The notes under the pieces: model-generated
Seen by the model: only the letters and a program-made list of their open reading frames with translations
Databases searched by the model: none
Told to the model about the DNA's origin: nothing
Translations under genes and position numbers: made by a program
Shown here: positions 1-8,243 of the stretch, piece by piece
Numbering within the stretch: position 1 is the first letter of the stretch
Layout of the letters: the number at the start of each line of letters is the position of its first letter
NCBI GenBank assembly: GCA_910588965.1
Contig: CAJUSO010000004.1
Location: forward strand, 45,257 to 109,256
Source: an uncultured Lachnospiraceae bacterium
GTDB lineage: Bacteria; Bacillota; Clostridia; Lachnospirales; Lachnospiraceae
Length of the DNA: 64,000 nucleotides
Direction of reading: 5' to 3'

Positions 1-63
1 GAATTACTGTTTCACTTTCTTTCGATTCCGCCCCAGTTTAAGAAGTACTTTTTTCGCCCCTTT

Positions 64-2760
64 TCACCTCATATTCCCATAACAGAGAAAGTTCCCCCAA
101 TAAGCTGGGCTGTTATATAAGAGGCAGTCCCCCGGCAATTCCCGGAGGCTTGCCATTACCCCTGCTGCTTCCGGCGGCAGCAAGGCCTCATCCTCTTCCA
201 GCAGCGCCAAGACTTCCTTGGCGGATACGCCGCGCAGCTGCTTGCGGGCAAGGCAGGCAGCCTGCGGGACAGAAAGCCCCTCAAGCAGGCTTTTATAAAA
301 GTAATCCATGAAAACAGCCGTAGCCAGATCGTCCGCAGACCAAAGGGCTGCAACCACATATTTTACCCCTGCGACGCCAAAGGCCACATGGAGGCCTGCC
401 TGCTGCCGCAGTCCCGTCAGCAGGCTGTTGCCGGAATTACAGGCGGACAGCACCGCTACTTCCGTCCCTTCCAGGCGCATCCTGCTGATTTCCTCCGCTG
501 TCAGGATCCCATTCCCGTAATCTGGGCCTTCCACGCCTGTCCCCAGATAATCCACAATCCCTGAAAATGCCAGGGAGCTCTCATACCAGGCATTGCCGCC
601 CTCCTGCGAGGAATAACCATGGGTGGCGATATGCAGGTATCGGCAGCCTGGCGCAACCTTGTTTTTCGTCGCGTCCTGGTGGGTATAACAGGGGCTTTTT
701 AATAGCCCTGCCACCTTCCTTGCCTCATAGCCGCTGAACGGGAGCGGGGTAATCTGCTCTTGTATCCACCGGGCACCTAACCCTGGATGGACATCTGCCC
801 CGCCCCCTGCCTGGCGCCTGGCATAATCCGGAGATCCTATCGCACAGACATTTTTCCCGCAGCCCTCTTTCGGACGCCAGGATTGGAAGATATCCCGCAA
901 GGACTGCCAGTACACAACCTCCTGGCATGCCCACCCCTCCGCCGCGCTGTCCAGGATTACCTCAAAAGGCGCATTGGAAAGCTCCTGGTCCGGGCAGGCC
1001 CATAAATGCCCAATCTGTTTCAGTTCCTCCGTAAAGGGCTCTAATATCTTGCCAAACAGCTTACGGAACAGGGCCTTGCCCCCGCCTGCCTGGGCCTCCA
1101 TCTGTTCCCCGATTTTCTGTACCCACCTGCCGATTTCCCCATCTTCCTCCATCTTCCTGGAAGAAAAGCGGATACGTCCTTCCTTTTTGGCCGCTACAAA
1201 TATTTCCAGGATGCGGCGCTTCCCTTCCCCGCCAGGCAGGATATTCCGCTTCTGGTAGACTTCCGGGTCCATATAGAGGAATTCCAGGACTGCCGTGTCC
1301 TCTGGCAGCTTCTCCTCCAGCTGGTGCAAGGTATAATAGGGAAAGGCATCCGGATGCTTTTTTCTATCCCTTATCTGGCTGATATCCAGCTGGTTGCGGA
1401 AACGGATAGCCGTAGACAGGAGGTTCTTGCCATTCAGGCTGTATTCCATCCGCTTCCAGGCCGGGACGGCATCGCCCACCGCCAGGTAGGCAATCTCAAA
1501 TCCCAGGCGGCATATGCCAAAATATGCCTCCATTTCCTGGTTCTCCTGGTAATATTCCGCCATGGCATAGAACTCCAGCAGCTTATGCATCAGCCTGTCC
1601 ACACAGCCCGCAGCCTGCTCTTTCTTCCTCAAAGCACGGTATTCCTGGATAACTTCTATTATATTAATAAGGAAGGGCATCCTATCCCCTTCCCCGAACC
1701 CTTCCTCCAGGAGGATCTGGGCGCATTGCCCCAGATGCTTCAGGGCTTGCGGATCCCTGGCCAGCCTGTCCCTCCTGTAATATGCCAGATAAAAATTACT
1801 GCGGCTCCACGGCTTAAGGGATGGGAAACGGAAATCCCTTTGATACCGCTCCAGGTACTCTGTAATTTCCCTAAGCCTCCCCTTCGGGCATTCCTTCCCT
1901 TGGGAGAGCAAGCAAAAGAGGTAGCAGCTGTACACCCCCAGCATATTTTCCAGGACTGCGGAATCCTGCCCCGAATCCTTCCAGGGGCGTACCATCCCCT
2001 CCCTTAAGGCATCCTCTGCCAGGCGAAGCGCCATAGCGCCGTCCCCCATGCTTTGGAACAGGTTGCAGGCGTTCACGATATACTGGTTCACATCTCCCTG
2101 GACAATCCCATCCGTCTCCCCGCTGCACAGCTTTTCCACCAGGAACAGGCACACAGATACGGCGTCCTGGAACCTGGCCTGGAACTGCAGGTTATCCATA
2201 TAAGTGACCAAGGCGCAGAACGCATAGCCGGAAAGGACAGAAGCCTCTTTGGCTGCTTCCCATACCTTCCCAAGGCATTCCCCTTTCATGCCAATCTGCC
2301 CCGCAATCCCATAGTATTGCGCCAGCATCGTATAGGACAGGGCATATAAATCCGTCCCGTCTAAGGTGTGCCTCTGCTCTTCTTCCACCAGCTGCACCAG
2401 TTCTTTGGCCAGTTCCCCATATTCCGGGAGTTCTGCAATCCTATCGTAATTCTTATGTAAAAGATTCACCAGAAGATACACGTAGTCCTCATGGGCCAGC
2501 TGGCGGAGGACATAGGATCCCTTGGCTTCCCGCCAGAGCCCCAATAGCTTCCTGGTGGCCTCCTCCCGTTCCTCTCCGGCGCCATAGCGCAGGGTATAAA
2601 CGGCTTTCATATACCCCAAAGTCCATCTCTGGTATTCGCTCCTAAGGGGGAAGGTTTCTGCTTCGGCCACATACTGCCACATTTTGCTGTATTTTTTCTT
2701 CTTTTCTGCCTGAACGGCTTTTTTCACACACTGGAAAAATTTCTCTTCTACTGCATCCAT
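64..2760 (-). CDS. TPR-like / CHAT-domain protease
   Basis: This protein of about 898 residues has a long alpha-helical, TPR-like N-terminal two thirds and a C-terminal CHAT (caspase HetF associated with TPRs) domain. The CHAT dyad is visible: His in YLHIATHGY (about residue 714, codon at 619-621) and Cys in VLSACNSG (about residue 774). CHAT proteins are caspase/separase-like cysteine peptidases. Those activated by partner proteins, such as the craspase TPR-CHAT, act as conflict effectors. The first in-frame start is a TTG at 2799, but the ATG at 2760 has a GGAAGGG ribosome binding site 6 bp upstream and is preferred. It is the last gene of the chaperone-GTPase operon, 48 bp after the lectin-like gene. 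No signal peptide is seen, so it is probably cytosolic. The dyad is intact, so activity is plausible; the substrate is unknown. Confidence 0.88.
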   Translation of the reverse strand: MDAVEEKFFQCVKKAVQAEKKKKYSKMWQYVAEAETFPLRSEYQRWTLGYMKAVYTLRYGAGEEREEATRKLLGLWREAKGSYVLRQLAHEDYVYLLVNLLHKNYDRIAELPEYGELAKELVQLVEEEQRHTLDGTDLYALSYTMLAQYYGIAGQIGMKGECLGKVWEAAKEASVLSGYAFCALVTYMDNLQFQARFQDAVSVCLFLVEKLCSGETDGIVQGDVNQYIVNACNLFQSMGDGAMALRLAEDALREGMVRPWKDSGQDSAVLENMLGVYSCYLFCLLSQGKECPKGRLREITEYLERYQRDFRFPSLKPWSRSNFYLAYYRRDRLARDPQALKHLGQCAQILLEEGFGEGDRMPFLINIIEVIQEYRALRKKEQAAGCVDRLMHKLLEFYAMAEYYQENQEMEAYFGICRLGFEIAYLAVGDAVPAWKRMEYSLNGKNLLSTAIRFRNQLDISQIRDRKKHPDAFPYYTLHQLEEKLPEDTAVLEFLYMDPEVYQKRNILPGGEGKRRILEIFVAAKKEGRIRFSSRKMEEDGEIGRWVQKIGEQMEAQAGGGKALFRKLFGKILEPFTEELKQIGHLWACPDQELSNAPFEVILDSAAEGWACQEVVYWQSLRDIFQSWRPKEGCGKNVCAIGSPDYARRQAGGGADVHPGLGARWIQEQITPLPFSGYEARKVAGLLKSPCYTHQDATKNKVAPGCRYLHIATHGYSSQEGGNAWYESSLAFSGIVDYLGTGVEGPDYGNGILTAEEISRMRLEGTEVAVLSACNSGNSLLTGLRQQAGLHVAFGVAGVKYVVAALWSADDLATAVFMDYFYKSLLEGLSVPQAACLARKQLRGVSAKEVLALLEEDEALLPPEAAGVMASLRELPGDCLLYNSPAYWGNFLCYGNMR

Positions 2761-2808
2761 AAGGAACCCTTCCCCCGTATCCTTCCCGTCCGGCCGCAAA
2801 AGCGGGGA

Positions 2809-3675
2809 TTACTCGTTAAACTCACAGATATACCCTATTTTGCCGCTATAATAAGAAAAACTTTCCAGGATATTCGATGGGATGTCATTCCATACCCAGC
2901 GCCCTTCCTCCTCGTAGCGGAACATAGCCATCACATTTTCCTCTATTTCCCCGTCCTGGAAGCTGGGCTCCCCCTGCATCCACTGGCCGGCGCCGTTTAA
3001 CGGCTCCCCTGTAAATTCCCCGTCGGTATCCATCCAATAATACTCGCTGCCTTCCCCGCGGGACGCGCCCAGGAAGAACATGGTTTTTTCCAAATGGTTG
3101 GCTTCCAGTTCCTGGATGATATAATCATATTCTTCCTGGCTGTTAATAACCGCCAGATAACCTCCCTTTTCCCTGCACCGCTCTGCTGCTTCCGGCCAGC
3201 TGCAGTCCTCTACCACATACTGGTAGCGGTGGATTGCCGTATCGCCTACGCCATTTGTGCCTCCTTCCCCTTCTTCCGGCTGAGGGCTGCCTTCCCCGTC
3301 TCCTGCATCCTGGGCGCCTTCCCCGCCGTCCCCCGCATCCTGGGAGCCTTCCTCACCTTCTGCGTCCTGGGAGCCTTCTTCCCCGCCTTCTGCATCCTGG
3401 GAGCCTTCTTCCCCGCCCTCTGCGTCCTGGGAATCCTCTGTACTGCCTTCCCCATCCTGCATATCCGCCATATCCAGTCCCGAAACTTCGCCGCTTGCGT
3501 TATTCTTGGCGCGGTTCTCTTTCATCTCCTCCAGGAAAGCCGTCACCTTCGGGACTGCATATTTCCCCCCGAAATACACCCCCACCCCCGCAAGGGCTGC
3601 CAATACAACCGCAAACAGCGCCATCTTCCATGCCATCTTCCAAACATCCTTACCCCGAAACCTTGAAAACTTCAT
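2809..3675 (-). CDS. Membrane-anchored C-type-lectin-like protein
   Basis: The product is about 288 residues. It has a short basic cytoplasmic start, one transmembrane helix (ALFAVVLAALAGVGVYFGG, roughly residues 18-40), an acidic Gly/Glu/Asp/Gln repeat linker, and a C-terminal C-type-lectin-like domain from about residue 150. Lectin-fold marks are WPEAAERCREKGGYLAVI, WMQGEP, WVWNDIPSN and the closing GYICEF. The ATG at 3675 follows a GGAGG site by 6 bp; an upstream TTG start would overlap the previous gene and is rejected. The topology (N-in, domain outside) would place the lectin-like domain at the cell surface, so it could sense an external ligand for the operon. Ligand binding cannot be inferred, since many bacterial members of this fold bind protein rather than sugar. 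The linker is an in-frame minisatellite. Confidence 0.82.
   Translation of the reverse strand: MKFSRFRGKDVWKMAWKMALFAVVLAALAGVGVYFGGKYAVPKVTAFLEEMKENRAKNNASGEVSGLDMADMQDGEGSTEDSQDAEGGEEGSQDAEGGEEGSQDAEGEEGSQDAGDGGEGAQDAGDGEGSPQPEEGEGGTNGVGDTAIHRYQYVVEDCSWPEAAERCREKGGYLAVINSQEEYDYIIQELEANHLEKTMFFLGASRGEGSEYYWMDTDGEFTGEPLNGAGQWMQGEPSFQDGEIEENVMAMFRYEEEGRWVWNDIPSNILESFSYYSGKIGYICEFNE
3301..3450 (-). repeat. In-frame repeat coding acidic GSQDAEGGEE linker
   Basis: Roughly 30-bp degenerate tandem units encode variants of GSQDAEGGEE, about five copies, within the lectin-like gene. They form the spacer between the membrane helix and the lectin-like domain. Unit lengths are multiples of three, so copy-number change would alter stalk length without breaking the frame. 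Boundaries are approximate. Confidence 0.75.
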
Positions 3676-3692
3676 CGCATGCCTCCGTTCTA

Positions 3693-4733
3693 TCAATATG
3701 AAACATCTGCCTGAAAAACATAGTTATATGGATTGAATACAAAGGAAACCTGGACCTCCCTGCCCAGATACCGGGCATTTTTCTGGATTAGGCCAGCCAG
3801 ATACCCTCCTGGGTCCTCTGGAAACCCCAGGGTGTCTTCAAACCTTACATCCATAAACCCCTGCCCTCCCGCCAAAAATTCCCGGGCATACAGCTCAAAG
3901 CCCCGGATGGTACGGAAATACCGTTTTTCCTTCACATAGTAATTTTCTTTCCTGGAACTGCAGCTGGGGTAATCCTCCAGTTCCCATTCGTGGTCTGTCA
4001 GCATGGACTCATCATCCAGGTTAAAATACATATGGGAATGGTTGGTAAAATGATTGATTTCCTGCAAGTCCCAGGTCACGTCCAAATGGTAATGGCTGCC
4101 GCCCAGTTCCACCATATTCCAGGCGTGGCCCATCTGCCGCCCATTAATATCGCTCTTCCCGCACACAATGGTATTTGGGATCCCCAGCCTGCCCAACAGG
4201 TAAGAAACCCCCTTTGCAATCCCTTCACAGACTGCCTGCCGTTTCACCAGGACGCCTTCCAGGTTGAATGCGTCATAGGCATAGGCCACAGACAGGGCGG
4301 AAAAATTATAACTGATATTCTCCGTCATATAGTCATGGATTGCCATGCATTCCTGGTAATGGTCCATACCGTCCGCAATCATCTGGGACAGGAGGAAGCT
4401 GGCGCTTTCCTCAATCTGCTGGGAGACCTGCGCCGCTTTTTTCTTATCGTAAATATACTCCGGCAGGAAAACAGAATGGGAGCCGGACTGCATGACGTCT
4501 ATCACGCTGCTGTTAAAATAAAACAGCTGGGGCTGTTCCCAGATAACAGCACAGACGACGCGTTCCATCTCTTCCTTGCTAGAAACCCCATTTACCTGTA
4601 TCTTCTTCTGGAAGGCGGCAAGGCCGCCGGCCACCGCCCGATAGGCTTCCTGCTGCGCCAAGGACAGGCGGCTGTAATGGTTCCCTGTCCGGATCTCCTT
4701 TTGCATCCCTGCATCATGTTTCCAAAATCCCAT
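3693..4733 (-). CDS. Transglutaminase-like (papain-fold) protein
   Basis: A protein of about 346 residues with a transglutaminase/protease-like core. The Cys-His-Asp series is visible: Cys in RQAVCEGIAKGVSYLL, His in QMGHAWNMV and Asp in HYHLDVTWD. No signal peptide or membrane helix is seen, so it is likely cytosolic, unlike the many secreted bacterial transglutaminase-like proteins. The ATG at 4733 has AGGAG 8 bp upstream; the GTG at 4751 lacks support. It lies 49 bp after the GAP1-like gene and 17 bp before the lectin-like gene in the same operon. Known family roles include peptidase, peptide N-glycanase and crosslinking activities. In this context a second effector next to CHAT, or a protein-modifying factor, is an inference. 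Confidence 0.82.
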   Translation of the reverse strand: MGFWKHDAGMQKEIRTGNHYSRLSLAQQEAYRAVAGGLAAFQKKIQVNGVSSKEEMERVVCAVIWEQPQLFYFNSSVIDVMQSGSHSVFLPEYIYDKKKAAQVSQQIEESASFLLSQMIADGMDHYQECMAIHDYMTENISYNFSALSVAYAYDAFNLEGVLVKRQAVCEGIAKGVSYLLGRLGIPNTIVCGKSDINGRQMGHAWNMVELGGSHYHLDVTWDLQEINHFTNHSHMYFNLDDESMLTDHEWELEDYPSCSSRKENYYVKEKRYFRTIRGFELYAREFLAGGQGFMDVRFEDTLGFPEDPGGYLAGLIQKNARYLGREVQVSFVFNPYNYVFQADVSY

Positions 4734-4782
4734 GTCTTTTTCTCCTGTCACAGCCTGGCCTTACGCCAAGCATCCTCTTCCA

Positions 4783-6978
4783 TCAGCGCTTCCCAAAGGA
4801 AAAGAAATCCCTTGCGTTCCTGGTTTTCCCCTTCTTCCCGGCCGTCCTCTTCTGGACGATACGGACCAGCGCTTCGTTATACTCTTCATCCTTCAAGGAT
4901 TTCACTGCATCCATCAGCGCTTTCAGGCCCCGGTCTAAGCCCTCCTTTTGGCTATAGTCCATTTCATTGGAAAAAAGCATCCCGATTAAGAGCTCCTTCT
5001 GCCCTTCATCCAAGATCCAATAGGTCAGGAGCTGTACATAATCCTCTTTTTCATTTTCCATGGAAAAAACTACTTTGCAGATGGCCTTTAAGTAACCCTC
5101 AAATTCCCCCTCCCGAAGCCCATCCACAAGCACGGGGTATTTGCTGTAGACCCGCAATGATTTTGATTGATCCAAGGCTATCCCGTCCTCATAGGCTTTC
5201 AGGATACATCTCCCCAAGTGCAGGAGGCGGATCCTGGCCACCGGAAAGCCCCTTCTGTTTTTCTGGGTATAATTAAACGCCTCAAAGGCACACTTGGCCT
5301 GCAGCTGCTCCCATCCCTTCCCCTCTTCCTTTTTCCTGTGCCGGAAGCCCTGCTTCTGCGGCTTTAAGCTGTCCAAATCCGTCCCTTCCTCTATCATGCC
5401 AAGGATACTGTCCATCCCCTCGCCGGCAATCTCCCCATCCCCCATTTCCTGCAAGGTTAAGAATACGGACAGAAGCTCCTGGTAATGCGCTTCCGGCTCC
5501 CATCCCTGGAAAATGGCCGCAGCCTCCTTTACAGCTGCGTCAAACCAGGCATATTCCTTCTGGGGCACGGACAGCCAGAAATGGGAAAACACCTGCCCGA
5601 TATATTTTGCGGACAGCCTTTGGGAGGCTTTCTGGATACAATAGGCGCTGACGCTGCCCAGGCGCCGGTATTCCCCGGCGCGCCTTAGGATCTCTGCCAA
5701 TACCTCCAGCCCTTCCACCTGTTCTGCCCTCTGGCAGAGACGCCCCCAGGCCTTGTCCCTCTCTTTTTGGACTTTTGCCGCATCCCTTCCATACTTCTCT
5801 AACCTGACGGCGCAGGCAGCTGCAAACCTCCATTCCTCTAACCCTAAATCCCCACCTAAATATCCGGACAGCCAGATACAAGCGTTCTTCACCAACCCCA
5901 GATCCTCCTGGGGCGCCGCTTCTAATTTCCCCAGCATCTCCTTAAGGACAGACTGGTAGGATTCCTTGCCGCCGTACTTGCTTTGGAAGGAAACCGCCTG
6001 CTGGAATTCTTTTTCCCCCAGCACGTCCATGCCGCCCTGCACCATCTGGAACAGCTTAAACCCGGCGCAGATATCCCAGTCCGCCTTATGGTAATGGTAC
6101 TTTTGGATAAACTTGTAAAATTCTTCCATGGATTCATAAGCATAAGCCATGCAGAAACTAATCCCATCTTGGAAATAATCTGCGGATATGTCGAATTTTG
6201 GATAGCGCATGCCAATCCCGTCGAACACATAAAACTGGCCCCCATTCCCATAATCCTCTGGCCTACCCATACTCAGCCCAGGGACTGCGCCCCGGACGTC
6301 AAATTCCGACATGGTAGGGTCGCTTTCATAGCTGGAAAAGGAAACATCTACGGCAGACTGCAGGGGCAGGGCAAACTGCAGGGCAGCCAGCCACAGGAGA
6401 ATGTTTTCATGGGCATCGCAGAGGATTACCTTATGGATACTGTCCCGGCTGAAGACAGCCGCCAGCAGATGGCAGAAAAATTCCATCCGCCCAGGCCCCC
6501 CTAAGAAATCCTGGACCCGTTCTATGTTTATCCCCGTCCCTGGGCGCACTTGGCCCACTTCTGGGAGATACCCCACCTCCCTGGATCCGTCTACCTCTTC
6601 CTGCGCCATTGCAGAACGGAAATCGGGGCTCCCATAAAGCTGCATGGGGTATACCTGCATATCGCCTATCTCAAAGGAGTACATATGGCTGAGCAGGTTC
6701 CCCATCCGCCCTGTCTCCTTATGGTAATCCCGCCCCAGATAGGTCACCATTGCCTGTATATACCGCTGGCCCCCCACCTCCTTAAACAGCATCCTCCTGG
6801 GCAGATCCAAACGATTGGCGCCGCCGTGCCCGGCTTCAAAATGATATTGGCAAAACCCCCGCTCAAACTCCCGTAACTCAGAATCACTGCAGGACCGGTT
6901 ATAGGCATGGATACCCAATCCCCCTCCTTTGGCGATACCCCGGGCAGAGGATGTGTAGATTGCCTGATTAATTGCCAT
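4783..6978 (-). CDS. GTPase-associated protein 1-like (GAP1) protein
   Basis: A protein of about 731 residues. The N-terminal 150 residues (INQAIYTSSARGIAKGGGLG followed by a GFCQYHFEAG segment) resemble the N-terminal domain of the GTPase-associated protein 1 families described from bacterial conflict operons. The middle and C-terminal parts are helical, without a motif I can name. The ATG at 6978 has AGGAGGAGG 6 bp upstream; the TTG two codons earlier is rejected. It directly follows the GTPase gene (13 bp gap), which matches the expected pairing. The function in such systems is not experimentally known to me; a GTPase regulator or adaptor is likely. The family assignment rests on the N-terminus and on context. 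Confidence 0.7.
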   Translation of the reverse strand: MAINQAIYTSSARGIAKGGGLGIHAYNRSCSDSELREFERGFCQYHFEAGHGGANRLDLPRRMLFKEVGGQRYIQAMVTYLGRDYHKETGRMGNLLSHMYSFEIGDMQVYPMQLYGSPDFRSAMAQEEVDGSREVGYLPEVGQVRPGTGINIERVQDFLGGPGRMEFFCHLLAAVFSRDSIHKVILCDAHENILLWLAALQFALPLQSAVDVSFSSYESDPTMSEFDVRGAVPGLSMGRPEDYGNGGQFYVFDGIGMRYPKFDISADYFQDGISFCMAYAYESMEEFYKFIQKYHYHKADWDICAGFKLFQMVQGGMDVLGEKEFQQAVSFQSKYGGKESYQSVLKEMLGKLEAAPQEDLGLVKNACIWLSGYLGGDLGLEEWRFAAACAVRLEKYGRDAAKVQKERDKAWGRLCQRAEQVEGLEVLAEILRRAGEYRRLGSVSAYCIQKASQRLSAKYIGQVFSHFWLSVPQKEYAWFDAAVKEAAAIFQGWEPEAHYQELLSVFLTLQEMGDGEIAGEGMDSILGMIEEGTDLDSLKPQKQGFRHRKKEEGKGWEQLQAKCAFEAFNYTQKNRRGFPVARIRLLHLGRCILKAYEDGIALDQSKSLRVYSKYPVLVDGLREGEFEGYLKAICKVVFSMENEKEDYVQLLTYWILDEGQKELLIGMLFSNEMDYSQKEGLDRGLKALMDAVKSLKDEEYNEALVRIVQKRTAGKKGKTRNARDFFSFGKR

Positions 6979-6991
6979 AACCAACCTCCTC

Positions 6992-8230
6992 CTACCTTTC
7001 CTTGATAATGTTGTTCTCTTTTAAAATCCACAGAAACGGATCCTCTACCCGATGGGGCCTTGGGATGGTCCGCAGTTCCTTTGCCCCGCCCGTCTGGGAT
7101 ATGACCGGCTGCTGGCCTAAGGCAGAAACCGTACAGTATGTATAATTCTTAAACGTCATTTCTACATTTTTCAGGAACCCGCCTGCCCCCCATTCTTGGA
7201 GCATGGCCCTGATTTCACTGTTTACCGTGAACCACTCGTTCTTATCCAGATGCCCTTCCCGCAGATAGCTGGAGGGCTCCAGCACAATGCTCCCTTTCGG
7301 GAAAAACCTCTTTAACACGTCAAATTTGGAAAATGCGATTGCTGTCGGCACGTCAATCTCCCTGGTCTTTTTCCATCCCCGTTCTTCCCGGATGACGTTC
7401 GCTATCCTCTGCAGCACCATTTCCTGCGGCTCTATCTCATGCTCCAGGATGGAGGAAGAACTCTTCACTTCTTCCTCTTCCATATTGATGCGCAGCTGCA
7501 TAATCTGAAGGGGGTCCAGCAGGAAAATAAGGCCGGAAGCCTTGCAGATATAACGGTTGACGGTCTTCATTACTTCTTCATGGTTCAGGTTCTCACCTGC
7601 CGTATCATAAAACACGAAGGTGTACTTCTTCTTGCGTTTCCCCTTTTCATCCAGCGGGATGATCATCTCATAGATTAGGGGCTTGCGCACAACGCTCTCC
7701 CCCCGGACATTCCCGCTTGCCGTCAGGTTCTGCAGCTGCTTCTGGATATATACTTTATTATAAAAATTATCCCTGTAGTGCTTGTACACATCGTCATTCA
7801 TCGGGTTGAACATGCCGCCCAGCACGCCAGGGCAGATCCTCTGCTGCAGCTCATTGATCAGCACGGAAATAAAATGCGTCTTCCCCGTATCACGGCTGCC
7901 CACAATAGCAATAATCTCATCCTCATTGTCCTGGATCCCTTCCGGCAGTACGTTGTGGCAGCTAGGGCAGACGCGGACAGAGGACTTCGTCTGGCAGTGG
8001 GGGCAGATTTCCCACATCGGCATATAGCTTCCCCGGAACAATTTGGGCAGGTTTGCCGAAGAACGGAAGGTTGCATTTGTCAGCTTCATTGCTTCCTTTG
8101 TCAGGCCCAGGAAATTCGCATACTGCTCATCCTGTACCTTCTCGCTGCAGAACCCATTGACGCACCGGAATTCCACATCTGAAAATCCATGCTCCTGAAA
8201 ACAATAGGGGCAGGTATATTTTTTCGCCAT
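6992..8230 (-). CDS. Zinc-ribbon TRAFAC-like GTPase (double-GTPase-2-like)
   Basis: A 412-residue protein. Two Cys-pair zinc ribbons come first (CPYC at residue 7 and following; CPHC at 76-79 with CPSC at 88-91). A P-loop GTPase domain follows: Walker A GSRDTGKT at 111-118, a DTAG G3 motif at 209-212 and SKFD as G4 at 301-304. No membrane helix is seen. It resembles the DO-GTPase2 type found in conflict operons with GAP1 partners. It sits between the FN3/zinc-ribbon gene (13 bp) and the GAP1-like gene (13 bp), and starts at an ATG behind AGGAGG. A nucleotide-dependent switch that licenses the effectors is the most natural role; this is inference. The nucleotide-binding motifs are complete, so it should be active. 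Confidence 0.85.
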   Translation of the reverse strand: MAKKYTCPYCFQEHGFSDVEFRCVNGFCSEKVQDEQYANFLGLTKEAMKLTNATFRSSANLPKLFRGSYMPMWEICPHCQTKSSVRVCPSCHNVLPEGIQDNEDEIIAIVGSRDTGKTHFISVLINELQQRICPGVLGGMFNPMNDDVYKHYRDNFYNKVYIQKQLQNLTASGNVRGESVVRKPLIYEMIIPLDEKGKRKKKYTFVFYDTAGENLNHEEVMKTVNRYICKASGLIFLLDPLQIMQLRINMEEEEVKSSSSILEHEIEPQEMVLQRIANVIREERGWKKTREIDVPTAIAFSKFDVLKRFFPKGSIVLEPSSYLREGHLDKNEWFTVNSEIRAMLQEWGAGGFLKNVEMTFKNYTYCTVSALGQQPVISQTGGAKELRTIPRPHRVEDPFLWILKENNIIKER

Positions 8231-8243
8231 TTCCTTTTCCTCC

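Noticed and set aside
1324..2007. 227-codon plus-strand open frame
   Set aside because: Antisense to the CHAT protein gene, whose motifs are clear on the other strand.
3990..5276. 428-codon plus-strand open frame
   Set aside because: It runs antisense across the transglutaminase-like and GAP1-like genes, has no ribosome binding site or domain motif, and reflects their GC-rich codon pattern.
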